Assembly (NCBI GenBank): GCA_004194705.1
Contig: SADC01000064.1
Location: 228,276 to 292,275, forward strand
DNA from: Ditylenchus dipsaci
Taxonomy: Eukaryota; Nematoda; Chromadorea; Rhabditida; Anguinidae
Direction of reading: 5' to 3'
DNA length: 64,000 bases
Below are positions 43,326-54,472 of this stretch, piece by piece (position 1 is the stretch's first letter; each line of letters opens with the position of its first letter). The notes under the pieces were generated by a model. It saw only the letters and a program-made list of their open reading frames with translations, had not been told where the DNA came from and ran no database searches. The translations under genes were made by a program, and so were the position numbers.

Positions 43326-44379
43326 AATAATTACAGTCGACGCTCCCTAAAAGGTACACCCTCCATAAGATACATTTTTCTATAAGAATTATTTTTTAGT
43401 AAATTAATAATTAAATCATCAAAAAGGCATAGCCAGCATTGGGGATCGAACCCTGAACAACATTGACTGACCTTAGACGCTTATCCAATACACTAACAGT
43501 TAACTTGTATCTCATCATCTATATAAGGCTAACTAACTTCATTTCTAAAACAATAACGCATTTAAATTTTTTCTTCGAAAAGTATCGGAATAAAAAAAGT
43601 TTTTAGCAAACCTTTTTTGACAGAAAAAAACTTTGTCTCTCGCGTCGAATGACATATCATTTAAAATATGCACAATGCATAATGAACGAGAATTACTGAG
43701 TGATCACTTTAATTTTTTACTAACTTTTAAATTTTTCCCTTCTCTAATAATTTTGTTGGATAGCTAAGAGGCTGAGGATCATTTTGTCACCCAAACTTGT
43801 AAATAAAAATGGGTAAAAGCAGGGCGTGCACCCAGTAGTATTCGAACCTGTGACCTAGGCCGTGCGTATATACAGCCCACTGTGGTTTTCCAATTCTTTA
43901 CTAGCCTTATCGTCCCACCTTTTGGGCCCGAGATCCTAGCAGATTTCATTTAAAGTCGCGTACTGGCTGTTCAATGAGACCAAACTCCCTTGCTCGAGTG
44001 AAAAAAGCTTCACGAGGTTCCCTTGTTAGTCGTTATTCTTGGTTTACAATATTGCGATTCAATTATTTTGAGTCTACGTGTGGTGTCTATGTTGTCCTTG
44101 TGGTTTGGACCACAGTTACTAAAATCAAACACACTCCGTATTCTTTAACAGAGAAAAGACGATTTTAACAGAGAAAAGACGATTTTAAAAAGACGATTTT
44201 AAGGGGTGAGGGGTTACTAGAGAGTGGGGGATTATTTTTCAACCACCCTCGGGGGGGGGGGGTGGCAGATTATTAGAGACTGGGGATTTATCTGGGGATT
44301 TAAAAACAATTGCTCCAAGTGGACGACCACTTGGTTTGGATGGTTCAAACTGAAAACCCTTAATTCCCACGAAATTAGA
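43326..44379. other. Miniature-element ends and tRNA-like blocks, no gene
   Basis: TACAGTCGACGCTCCCTAAA (a TACAGTC end without partner) is at 43334. tRNA-like blocks are at about 43438-43505 (GGGGATCGAACCCTG with TTATCCAATACACTAAC) and about 43838-43875. TTTTAACAGAGAAAAGACGA is duplicated near 44145-44185. A GC-rich G run lies at 44248-44262. Confidence 0.45.
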
Positions 44380-44468
44380 TACAGTCAAACCTCGTTATAA
44401 GATACACCCAGGGACAGACCTCAGCTGTATCTTATAACGAGGTGTATCTTATATAGAGGGTGTATCAT

Positions 44469-44598
44469 AAGTCCTGGTAGAGGACTTACATATTTCATTT
44501 TATAACTCCTGAAAAAGGACTTACATGATACTAATAATAAGTCCTTGTACAGGACTTACATGAAACAACTACTAAGTCCTGCTGCAGGACTTAGCAGA
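44469..44598. repeat. Tandem array of four AAGTCCTG...CAGGACTT hairpins
   Basis: Each unit is a perfect or near-perfect stem of 7-9 bases with a 3-6 base loop (AAGTCCTGGTAGAGGACTT, AAGTCCTTGTACAGGACTT, AAGTCCTGCTGCAGGACTT, plus one diverged), repeated roughly every 35-40 bases with ACAT linkers. Confidence 0.75.
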
Positions 44599-44602
44599 AC
44601 AA

Positions 44603-45428
44603 AAAGCTTTGGGTAATATTTAAACGTGCCCGCTAATCTGTGAAAAATGCCCGCTAATTTCGTGAAAAATGCCCGCTAATCGGAAATGCCCGCTAATTTT
44701 CGAAAAATTGCCCGCTAATTTTTTTTCTCGTCGTTTTTAGTCAAAACTTCGCGGGAATTCAAATTTTCTAGTCAGAAAATAGCTTGGATTGGTCAGAATC
44801 CCACCGCGGAATGGCCAGAAGTCCCTGAAAGTTGGTTTTTTGGGGGTTTACTAAAGGGGGGGGGTATACTTTTTGTGAAAAATCGATTGAGCGGATCAGA
44901 TTTCGGGTCCGATGGGCTTAATTGCTCAGAATTCCAGGCTTACGGTGGTTTTTAAATTTTTAGTCTGAACCAACCAAACTAAGTGGTCGTCCACTTGGAT
45001 CAAAAAATTTTTTACGTTTTTCATGGTCCAACACCTGTTTTCTAGATCAACTCGGGCATGCTGAAGATGGTTTGACAGTGGTAAAATGGCGTTTTCTCGA
45101 GTATTTTTTGAGTTTTGGCAAATAAATGATTTCACCAAAATTTCACCAAAATCATTTATTTGCCAAAACTCAGGCCATTCCGCGGTGGGATTCTGACCAA
45201 TCCAAGCTATTTTCTGACTAGAAAATTTGAATCCCTGCAAAATTTTGACTAAAAATGACGAGAAAAAAAATTAGCGGGCAATTTTTCGAAAATTAGCGGG
45301 CATTTTTCAAAGATTAGCGGGCATTTCCGATTAGCGGGCATTTTTCACAGATTAGCGGGCATTTTTCACAGATTAGCGGGCATTTTTCACAGATTAGCGG
45401 GCATAATTAAATACCACCCAAAAGCTTT
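44603..45428. mobile_element. Foldback with GCCCGCTAATTTGTGAAAAAT arrays
   Basis: The outer ends AAGCTTTGGGTAATATTTAA and its diverged complement enclose tandem GCCCGCTAATYTGTGAAAAA units (44628-44735) and their inverse (45262-45405). The inner arm AATGGCCAGAAGTCCCTGAA is homologous to that of the 10140 foldback. No gene. Confidence 0.8.
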
Positions 45429-45769
45429 CCGCAACAAAAAGTTGAAAAATTTGCACTAAAAATGGCGGAAATTCAAAAATTTTGTATATTTTTATGGACT
45501 GTATCTTATATCGAGTGACATTTTACTGAACGGGATCAAGCTCAGGTGTATCTTATAACAAGGTGTATCTTGTATCGAGTGTATCTTATATAGAGGGTTC
45601 ATTTGCCTTAATTTAGTTCAGACGAACCAAATCTTCTTTAGGTGTATCTTATAACGAGGTGTATCTTATATCGGGTGTATCTTATATCGAGGTTTGACTG
45701 TAGACTGAAAGTGAGAGTCAAAAAAGTCATTGGCTACACTGAAAGTTAGAATGAAAGTAAGACCCAAAA

Positions 45770-45908
45770 TCTATAAAGTGGAACCGGTAGAGCTCGTGGG
45801 AGTTAAGAAAATACAAAAGAAAAATTTCTCTGAGCTGAGATATGGCGCCTCAAAGTAGGGGGTGCGCGCTTGTTAGAGCATACGTGATTATTACAGGAAA
45901 TACGGTAT
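45770..45908. repeat. Half copy of the TACCGTATT miniature family
   Basis: GGAACCGGTAGAGCTCGTGG to ATTATTACAGGAAATACGGTA matches the right half of 30786-31038. It appears inverted at 63664-63800. Confidence 0.65.
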
Positions 45909-46977
45909 TCACTTTCAAAAATGCACATGCAACTCTGAAAGTGCACATGCACTTTTGAAACTGCATATGCGATTTTAAAAATGCACACGCACTTTCAAAA
46001 GATCATAACGCACATTACACTGTGATAATAAAAATAAATATGTAAATATTTAACACATTTGAATTTTTGATTTCTAGTTGAAAAAAGTTGCCGAATGTGA
46101 AATTCTATCAATTCTATCAAAAAAAATTGCTCTATTTTCAAAAGGTTGTATCTGGCACTTTTTCGGCCTCTATATGTATTGTAGTTTCAAACTTTTCTTA
46201 CGAATTTTATCTCAAAAAATAATGAAAACGAAATATGAATGAAAAACTGCAAAATTCTTTCTAAGGTGTATGTGTGTGCATCTATAACAGTTTGAATTCT
46301 AGTGTTTCACTTTTTAATGAGTAAAAATATGGTAACAGGAAAAAAGTGAAATCTACCGAAAAGTTTTTCGGTAGAAATGAAATAGTATCTTGCATTTCAA
46401 ATTAATAACATTTCGTGGCAGAATTTGCAGCTGAATGTGGGCTTTTAAAAACACTAAAACAACCCGCAAACTAATTAATTGCTACAAGTTATGAGCGATT
46501 TTATGAAAACATTGTTTTCAAAAAAGCAAAACTTTCAACTTAATTGACGAAAAATAACTTTTTTTTTAAGGAAGACGAAAAACTCCCGCACATAAAAAAT
46601 TTGACGAATGGGTTTGATCTCAAAAGCTGCTCAATAAGTAAAAAAAAAGTTATAGACATTAAAAAAGAAATAATCAATTTTTTGGTGCTGATTCAAAAAA
46701 AGTAGCACTTTGCTGTTGAAGTAACGTTTTTGAACTTCTTATTTGTGCCATTTTGTAGAGCTTTAGTTTCTACATCAGAATAAACAGTTTTGACCTTTGG
46801 TAGTGTGAGTGTTGAGCACTTCCTACACTAGCTGGGCTATAGTCACCCCCCTCCCTCCCCGTCAGGATTTTTTAGCCCTTTTTTCGTTTTTTTCAGCCTT
46901 ATTTTGGTTTTTTTGCTAGTTTAGCCCCTTCCTCCTCAGATAATCCTTGGTGCGTCTATACATTCAATGATAAATAG

Positions 46978-47746
46978 TAGGGTTGTCTACTTTTGCAAAA
47001 GTTGAAGATTGTGCCAAATTTGGCGCCAAAGTTGGCGCCAAACTTGCCAACTTTGCCAATGTTGCACCAAAGTTGAACAATAGGGGGGACCAAGGCAATT
47101 TTCGTACCGAAAAATAACTAGGTGTACACAATCAAACTTTATTCAAAACGAACAAAAAATATAATTCTTTTCCTCATCAAACAATCCATCAAACTCATCG
47201 ATTTCTTCCACAATATTATTTTTCTCAACATTTTCTTCCTCTTCTGAATCCGGCTCATCCGATTTATTCCTTTGTTTCGGTTTCTTGAGCAAATTGGCGT
47301 GCTAAGCCATGTCTGTTGCGTTTCCATTGTAATGAGCCAAACAAAACTTGCATGTAGCTACGGTTTTCTTTTTGCCATTGACCACTTCTTCACTCGATGT
47401 GAAAAATTGCCAGCTCCAGTGCTTTGGATTTCCCATTGATTAGCCTAAAACACAATTAAATGCAGAAAAAGCAGTCATGTGAGGGTTCCGCCATAAACAC
47501 GGCTCCTTAAACCAACAAATCGATTAGGCGAAATACCCAGACAAAGGCACGTAAAACCAGAGAAAGAGTGGGTTAAAAAAACCAAGAAAAGCACTCGAAA
47601 AAAGAGTTGTTTCGAAGAAAAAAATTCATTTTATCCAGTGTGTGCCCGTTTTTCGATATCAGTTTTATCTACATCGCTTTTTTCAACTTTGGCATAATCT
47701 TGACTAGGTTTGCCAAAGTTGCCAACTTTGGCATTGGACAACCCTA
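46978..47746 (-). mobile_element. hAT-like element with BED-finger ORF (left-arm copy)
   Basis: Ends TAGGGTTGTCTAC and GGACAACCCTA with subterminal AAGTTGGCAACTTTGGC-type inverted units. 769 bp. No 8-bp duplication is visible at the borders. Confidence 0.65.
47143..47436 (-). pseudogene. BED zinc finger ORF with in-frame TAG (left-arm copy)
   Basis: Same as the better-oriented copy at 57959-58252: MGNPKHWSWQFF start, TVATCKFCLAHYNGNATDMA, a TAG, HANLLKK, then an acidic tail. See that entry. Confidence 0.65.
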
Positions 47747-50700
47747 GGGGATGGTGTTCCGTAACACTTTTGTGTTAACCCATTGCACAAGCTATATCTT
47801 TTTTCTGGGAAATATTTTATTAAGCGAGTTAGTACTCATTCGAAAGCCTTTTTAACCGCGGAGAATCTCGCTTTTTTACTGTTTTCCCAAAATTATTTAG
47901 TTGGTGTGAATTTTTTATTGTCAACTTGCCTATGTAGCTTCTCACATCATATAGTTGAAGTTTAGGACTACCGAATGAGCTATTGAATGAGTGAATATTG
48001 CTTAAAAAACTCAGATAAAATTTTAAGACTCCGCCGAAAAATCCTAACTCGAATTGGCGTGCGGATACTTGCGCGGTGTCTTTGTTTTTGAACTCAATTT
48101 TTCAAACAACATTCCTAATAACATGCCTGAAGTCATGCCTGATTGGGGTCATCCTCAATCATGCCTGTGAAATTTGCGAAAACAACAAAAGTTCTCGAAA
48201 AATTCCGAAAATTTTTTGAGAGCCTGGAATTTTAGAGAAATTTTGTGCTTTACTCGAATTTTGCAAGAATAATCGTATACAACCTCATACTCAAAATTCA
48301 GCAACGCTTTCTGGAGTATAATTAAATATGTATACAATCATGTCTACTAGAGCAGCGAAAAGAACATAAGCTTTGAAAATTTCCAAAAACTACAAGGACG
48401 TTACTAAATTGTACCAGGACAAAGTTTTTCGAAAAAAATTCATTTCGAAATTTTGATCTGAAGTGTTTTTTGACGGGTAATTTTTTTGCCGAGTTTTCAT
48501 GGCAATATCGATTGATGTCAAAAAATAGGGGGTTTAAATAAAAATCGAGTTAACTCATGCTTGCGAAATACCGTTTTCCAGTCAAAATGACCTCCCTGAA
48601 GCCTGTCCTCTTTTATCAGTCTCTTCCAACCAATAACTTGGACTTTCGAAACTATCCAAATATATACAGATTGAAAATGGTGTATAAAAAGTCGCACTGA
48701 GGGTGCAATTATGTGAAATCATAAAATCTTCTCACTGGCCTTAACCTCATCCGGACGTTAAAAAAACTTGTAATAAATGAGTAATAAATCAGTGAAAAAA
48801 AATATTTTTTTAGATATAAAAAGATAAAAAATAAATGTAAGAAAGTATTAAATCCAACAATAACCATCATCATGAGTCATGACCGCCACATAGATTATCT
48901 TTTTCGTTCTTTCATTTTGTGTTAGATTTTAAAATTATTCGAATATGAGGAGAATTCATGAAAGTGTTTCACAGCACATTATATAATTCATGTTCCAGGT
49001 ATGTGAGTGAGCTAAAGAGTTAGCGTTCGAAAAAACTAAATATGCTCACTGAAAAATGTCAAGAATAAGAATCGCGAAAGCTATATTTAAAAAAAAATGT
49101 GGACTGACTTCATTCAATGACCAATTTTTTAAGAATCAAATTTGATACTATTTTATTTCAATGCAGCGAAATACTGAAAAAATGTCAATTCCTCAAAAAC
49201 CTGTAAACAGATTGAATTAATTTAATTGAATCAGATTGAACTAAAAAGTTAAATAGCCTTCTGAAACGCATAATAATTAATTAATTAATTAATCCAAAAC
49301 TTTAAGAACTCACATTTTGGAGACATGACAAATTTTTATCATATTTGTTGTTTCTAGGTTTAGCTAGCGCAAGAGAACTTTTTTATTACATCATGCGATC
49401 ATTAAAAGAATTAAAATTACTCATTTGCAGAAACATTGCTTTTGTTCTTTTACCTTACACTATTTTGAATTCGCTTTCAACACATGTAGACAAAAATCAG
49501 TTTGGCATAATGCTCACAATTTAAATCCTGATTTTGTTGGATAAAAAAGTTGTTTGGATAATCCCGTCACAGTTTTTTCTGTCTTTATTACTTTTTCAAT
49601 TTGATAAATAGATTATTACCTGTTTTTAAAAACATTATTATTTTGATAACATTGAACTTCATGGCTTTTAATGTGTTTTTATGCTCAAAAAACAATTAGC
49701 TACGTAACACCTTGCCTAGTCAATTTCCCAGTTTTTATTACCTAACCCTCGGAAATCTTGAGCTCACTGAAAAATTTCGCAATAGTCATGAAAAATTGTG
49801 AAAGAAACGTGAATAGATTGTAATGACCGTTACAAGAAATATTTAAAAATCGAGCGGATAGCGCCTATGATAGCACTCTAGCCAAATGTTTCAGGAGTTG
49901 TCGCGTAATTTCGGCAAACCCTGTACAGCGTAATACGAAAAAATATCTGAAACTTCTGTCTTTTAGACATCGCTTGATATTGAAGTATATCAAGTTATCA
50001 ATTTTTGAAAAGAACGAAAGTTCAGTGAGGGGGTAAAAAACAGGTGTTGAAAGATAATTTAAGAGAGTGAAAGTTGAAGGAAAAAAGCAATGTCAATTAG
50101 ATATAGTATTTTTGTAGTATTCTCACGCTCCCGAATGTAAGTCACGCTTTTTAACCCACTACTCATTCACAAATCTATTTGTTTTCAACGTTTCGGTAAA
50201 GGTAAACTGGGGCGAAGAGTTCAGAAAACTCATCAAAACCGACATGTGATCCTTAAGATTTTGAGATTCACACAAAGGCTTGAAGAATCTTGGAAAAATA
50301 AGAGCTTCAAAATACACTTTAATTTGCAACAAAAAAAATTGCAAAATTCGTCATCTTTATTCTTATTATTTAGTTGTTTGAAAAATAGCAAAAGGCTAGA
50401 TTCACATGTTTAACATACTTTGCAAGAATTGAAAAAAATATTGTTAAAAATATTGTAAAATATTTATTAAATAGTCTTGCTCGGAATCGTGTCTAAGGTA
50501 AGTGAGTGCGCACATATTTAACTCTCAACCCCTCTTCAAGGGCGCAGGGTGCCTAAATTTAAAAGAAAAAACAAATCACTCGAAAGTGACTCTAGATGCA
50601 TGAAAAAAGCATGCATAACAGAGTTTCTGTATGCGGTGGGCTCCAGTTAACAAAACTCTCCGGTGCGCTCTTCTTCGTTCCCACTATCCTAATTCATGCA

Positions 50701-50921
50701 AAAACTAAAAATACTAAAGTTGCAGTTTTTCAATAAAATCGACTTCTTTTAAAGATAAGTGGGTAAAAACACCTATTTTTCGTGTCTAACGTGCAGGAAT
50801 GTTTTGAATGGCTGAAGTTGTGTTTTAAAGAAGTTCTAAAAAACATTTTTTGGGGAAGGGGTTTGTACTCCGGAGCGCCTTATTTTTCAAAAAAGCATTA
50901 CAGATACTGTATTATTCTTAC

Positions 50922-51874
50922 TACAGGGTGGTACGAGAATTTCGCCAATTTTTTAACGGCTGTAACATTTTTATTTTTCATCATTACGATGAGTTTTTTT
51001 TCATCTGATAGATTAAGATGGGAAATTTAATTTCATACTTTGCACGCCATATCATTAGAAAACTTTTTAATTCAACAACTATTTGTACAAATGCCGACGA
51101 AAAGACGGGACAAAATGATATCAATTTTCAAAACTTTGTTTGTCGGTTTTTTCTTTACATGCAATGCGGTGCGTTGCCGAATCCTTCTTGTTTCGTAAAC
51201 AGACACATAACAATGTCTTGAGGAAGATATTCAAAAGTCAATCAATGTTGCCTAATTAGCTTTTGCAAACAATTACTTACGGTCCGATAAATCGACTTTC
51301 AATACACCGTCGTAGGAAAAAGTCTTAAGGCGTCACGTTGGATAAATAAGGCGGTCAAGAAATATTTCGATGGCGTGACAGAGTTAAAGCATATAACTAT
51401 ATCACCTCTTAAAAATCAAAAATAAGCAAGAGCTAGGCAAAAGTAACTAAGAAACTTCAAGGAAAACCTTAGTGATTTGCTGAATGGTTGTTTTTGATGA
51501 CCATCCCTCCAATTGTGCGATATCTCTTTGGCTGGTCCCTTAAAGATTAGCGGTGAAACAAAGGCATTCAGCCATTTCCATTCAGGTTTGCATTGACCTG
51601 AGAAAATCACACATACGTATGTTTGAACGGGATATCAAGACATACTGTGTGCTTATGTTTTTTGTTGACACGTCAAAAATTTATAAACTTTTTGTACAAC
51701 TCCAAAATCGAAGTTTAATGTTAAAGCAGTTAATGAATAAATTTTGTTTTGAAAATTTGCGTGCATGGTACAAAATGAAATTTCCCACAATGCTCTATCA
51801 GTTGAAAAAAACTTTCCAAAAACCGAAAAGTAACAGCCGTTGAAAAATAGGCCAAATTTTCAAACCAACCTGTA
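50922..51874. mobile_element. Miniature element, TACAGGGTGGT ends (left arm)
   Basis: TACAGGGTGGTACGAGAATT at the left pairs with a diverged ACCAACCTGTA at the right; both are followed inside by TTTTTAACGGCTGTAAC / GTAACAGCCGTTGAAAAA. 953 bp, no transposase. An inverted copy is at 53522-54472. Confidence 0.7.
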
Positions 51875-51918
51875 TATCATTCTAGTCGCTGTGTTGTATT
51901 TTGAATGCGCGGCGCGCG

Positions 51919-53477
51919 AGTCTTAACATCAAAAAAAATTTAATGTTAAGAAATATATCATAATATTTCTTAATTTTTTAAAGACACTCATACTCAGATA
52001 CTCCAACTTCTTTTAATACAGTAAAAAAACTTTCGGTGATTATTATAGTGATTATCACAAGCTCGGAAACGTACAATGTGAAAAAGTGCTAAGTGATAAG
52101 TGAATGTTTACTTTATCAGTCAGTAATTTTTTAATTAATATAATAAAGACTAATAAAATATAACTTTTTAATGTTTTCGTGTTTCAATTAGTGTTTCAAG
52201 TACAGTCGACGCTCGATTTGACATACATCTTATATAACATGAACCCAATTAAATATACGCTTGACTAAACATACACCTCGGTCCTTTCAACAAAAAACTC
52301 CGTCAATTCACCCCTCGATTTAACACACGCTCGATTCAACACAGGGTTAGGCTCAGGTACTATGTTAAATCGAGCGTCCACTGTAGTTCTAGATGCTTTT
52401 TCAAAGTCTTCGATTCTCTTACTTACCTACTCTGTTGGTACATCTACTCATCTTACTGTTTTTTCTTATACAATTTCACAAGACCAAAAATCAGATGTTT
52501 TGCTTGCGCGTGTGGTAACGGCTACAAGGGGAGCATTGGAAGTTCAAGGTTACCTGCTATTCAGACTTTTTTAGTGAAGCTCTGTGTGTGTAATTGCTAG
52601 ACAATGGTGTTAGCAAAGAAGAGACTCTTATATGCATCTGAAAAACCAGTCAAAAAGTAAGCAAAAAGTTTATCTCGCAATCTACGACTAAGAGTTGTTA
52701 TAAGTGAAACTAACTTCTCTGAGTTTATGCATCAAGACAAGAGTCCATCTTGCCTTAACGACGGAAACTGCTGTATTGTTCAATGGAGCAAGTCAGAAGT
52801 TTGGTTTCATATCAGTTTGAACAGTAGACTCATGTCTTATCCCATTGAATCACACTTTTAAAAAAATAAAACACACTCTTTTATTGACGGTTTTACGGTC
52901 AACTTTCTTCGTGTTAATTAATTATTACTCGAACCGAAATATGTCTTTATTTTCAGGTCGTTACGCTGTCTCTTCCGTTTTCTGTTTATCTTTGGTAAGT
53001 AAAATGCTCGAGGTGACGCAGACATAGTGAAATCTGAGTATTTGCTGAAAGCTTTGTTATTTGTTTGATTTTCGTTGTTATTCTCGTGCAAAAAGGTGTA
53101 GTTGTATCAATTTGAATTAAAAGCATTAAGAGAATTTAGAGCTGATAGATACTCGAGTAACTTACAAAAAAGTTTTAATGAACAGAAAAGTTTATATACA
53201 CGAAATTTTTCCGGCACCAAAAGAAGGGTTTGAATTTGAGACAAAGCCGACAAAACAAAACCATTTAGCGACCACAAAGTTACAGCAGGTCAAGGGACCC
53301 GACCAAAAAGTCAATTAAGAAGTCGACAATGACTGCCTAAAAAATGTTTGCGTTTGAAAAGTATTCGTTACGTGATAATAACTTTTATTTTTAACGTAAC
53401 CGGGAAGTTAAAAATCGACAATGACCATTGCCGTAGGAAAGAATACTTTGTAAAGCAGGAATTTCGCACCAATACAA
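51919..53477. other. Unique spacer between the inverted-repeat arms
   Basis: 1559 bp not repeated elsewhere in the window. It contains the 185-bp miniature element 52201-52385. A plus-strand open stretch (52386-52574, with FSKSSILLLTYSVGTSTHLT) looks weakly coding; I cannot assign it. Confidence 0.7.
52201..52385. mobile_element. 185-bp miniature element, TACAGTCGACGCTCG ends
   Basis: Starts TACAGTCGACGCTCGATTTG and ends AAATCGAGCGTCCACTGTA; inner CACGCTCGATT units are inverted relative to each other. Confidence 0.8.
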
Positions 53478-53521
53478 CGCGCGCCGCGCATTCAAAATAC
53501 AACACAGCGACTAGAATGATA

Positions 53522-54472
53522 TACAGGTTGGTTTGAAAATTTGGCCTATTTTTCAACGGCTGTTACTTTTCGGTTTTTGGAAAGTTTTTTTCAACTGATA
53601 GAGCATTGTGGGAAATTTCATTTTGTACCATGCACGCAAATTTTCAAAACAAAATTTATTCATTAACTGCTTTAACATTAAACTTCGATTTTGGAGTTGT
53701 ACAAAAAGTTTATAAATTTTTGACGTGTCAACAAAAAACATAAGCACACAGTATGTCTTGATATCCCGTTCAAACATACGTATGTGTGATTTTCTCAGGT
53801 CAATGCAAACCTGAATGGAAATGGCTGAATGCCTTTGTTTCACCGCTAATCTTTAAGGGACCAGCCAAAGAGATATCGCACAATTGGAGGATGGTCATCA
53901 AAAACAACCATTCAGCAAATCACTAAGGTTTTCCTTGAAGTTTCTTAGTTACTTTTGCCTAGCTCTTGCTTATTTTTGATTTTTAAGAGGTGATATAGTT
54001 ATATGCTTTAACTCTGTCACGCCATCGAAATATTTCTTGACCGCCTTATTTATCCAACGTGACGCCTTAAGACTTTTTCCTACGACGGTGTATTGAAAGT
54101 CGATTTATCGGACCGTAAGTAATTGTTTGCAAAAGCTAATTAGGCAACATTGATTGACTTTTGAATATCTTCCTCAAGACATTGTTATGTGTCTGTTTAC
54201 GAAACAAGAAGGATTCGGCAACGCACCGCATTGCATGTAAAGAAAAACCGACAAACAAAGTTTTGAAAATTGATATCATTTTGTCCCGTCTTTTCGTCGG
54301 CATTTGTACAAATAGTTGTTGAATTAAAAAGTTTTCTAATGATATGGCGTGCAAAGTATGAAATTAAATTTCCCATCTTAATCTATCAGATGAAAAAAAA
54401 CTCATCGTAATGATGAAAAATAAAAATGTTACAGCCGTTAAAAAATTGGCGAAATTCTCGTACCACCCTGTA
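53522..54472. mobile_element. Inverted copy of the 50922 miniature element
   Basis: Carried in the right arm; the ends match those at 50922-51874 in reverse order. Confidence 0.7.

Larger units (their letters stand above)
44380..45702. mobile_element. TACAGTCAAACCTCG element, interrupted by a foldback
   Basis: Ends TACAGTCAAACCTCGTTATA and TATCGAGGTTTGACTGTA, each followed inside by AAGATACACC / GGTGTATCTTATA units (44395-44465, 45540-45690). The interior holds the hairpin array (44469-44598) and the foldback 44603-45428. The same right end recurs inverted at 63866 in the third repeat copy. Confidence 0.75.
46011..51918 (+). repeat. Left arm of a giant inverted repeat
   Basis: The sequence is matched in reverse complement by 53478-59380 along its whole 5.9 kb, with paired coordinates summing to 105391-105396, so only a few small indels separate the arms. 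The arm holds a hAT-like element (46978-47746), a miniature TACAGGGTG element (50922-51874) and AT-rich non-coding DNA including a TTAATTAATTAATTAATTAA run at about 49270. Short open frames repeated in both arms (for example 50782-51030 and 51553-51843) lie inside elements and show no family resemblance. Confidence 0.9.

Noticed and set aside
50782..51030. 82-residue ORF present in both repeat arms as a conserved gene
   Set aside because: Its presence in both arms follows from the arm duplication; the frame runs into the inverted end of a miniature element and shows no domain.
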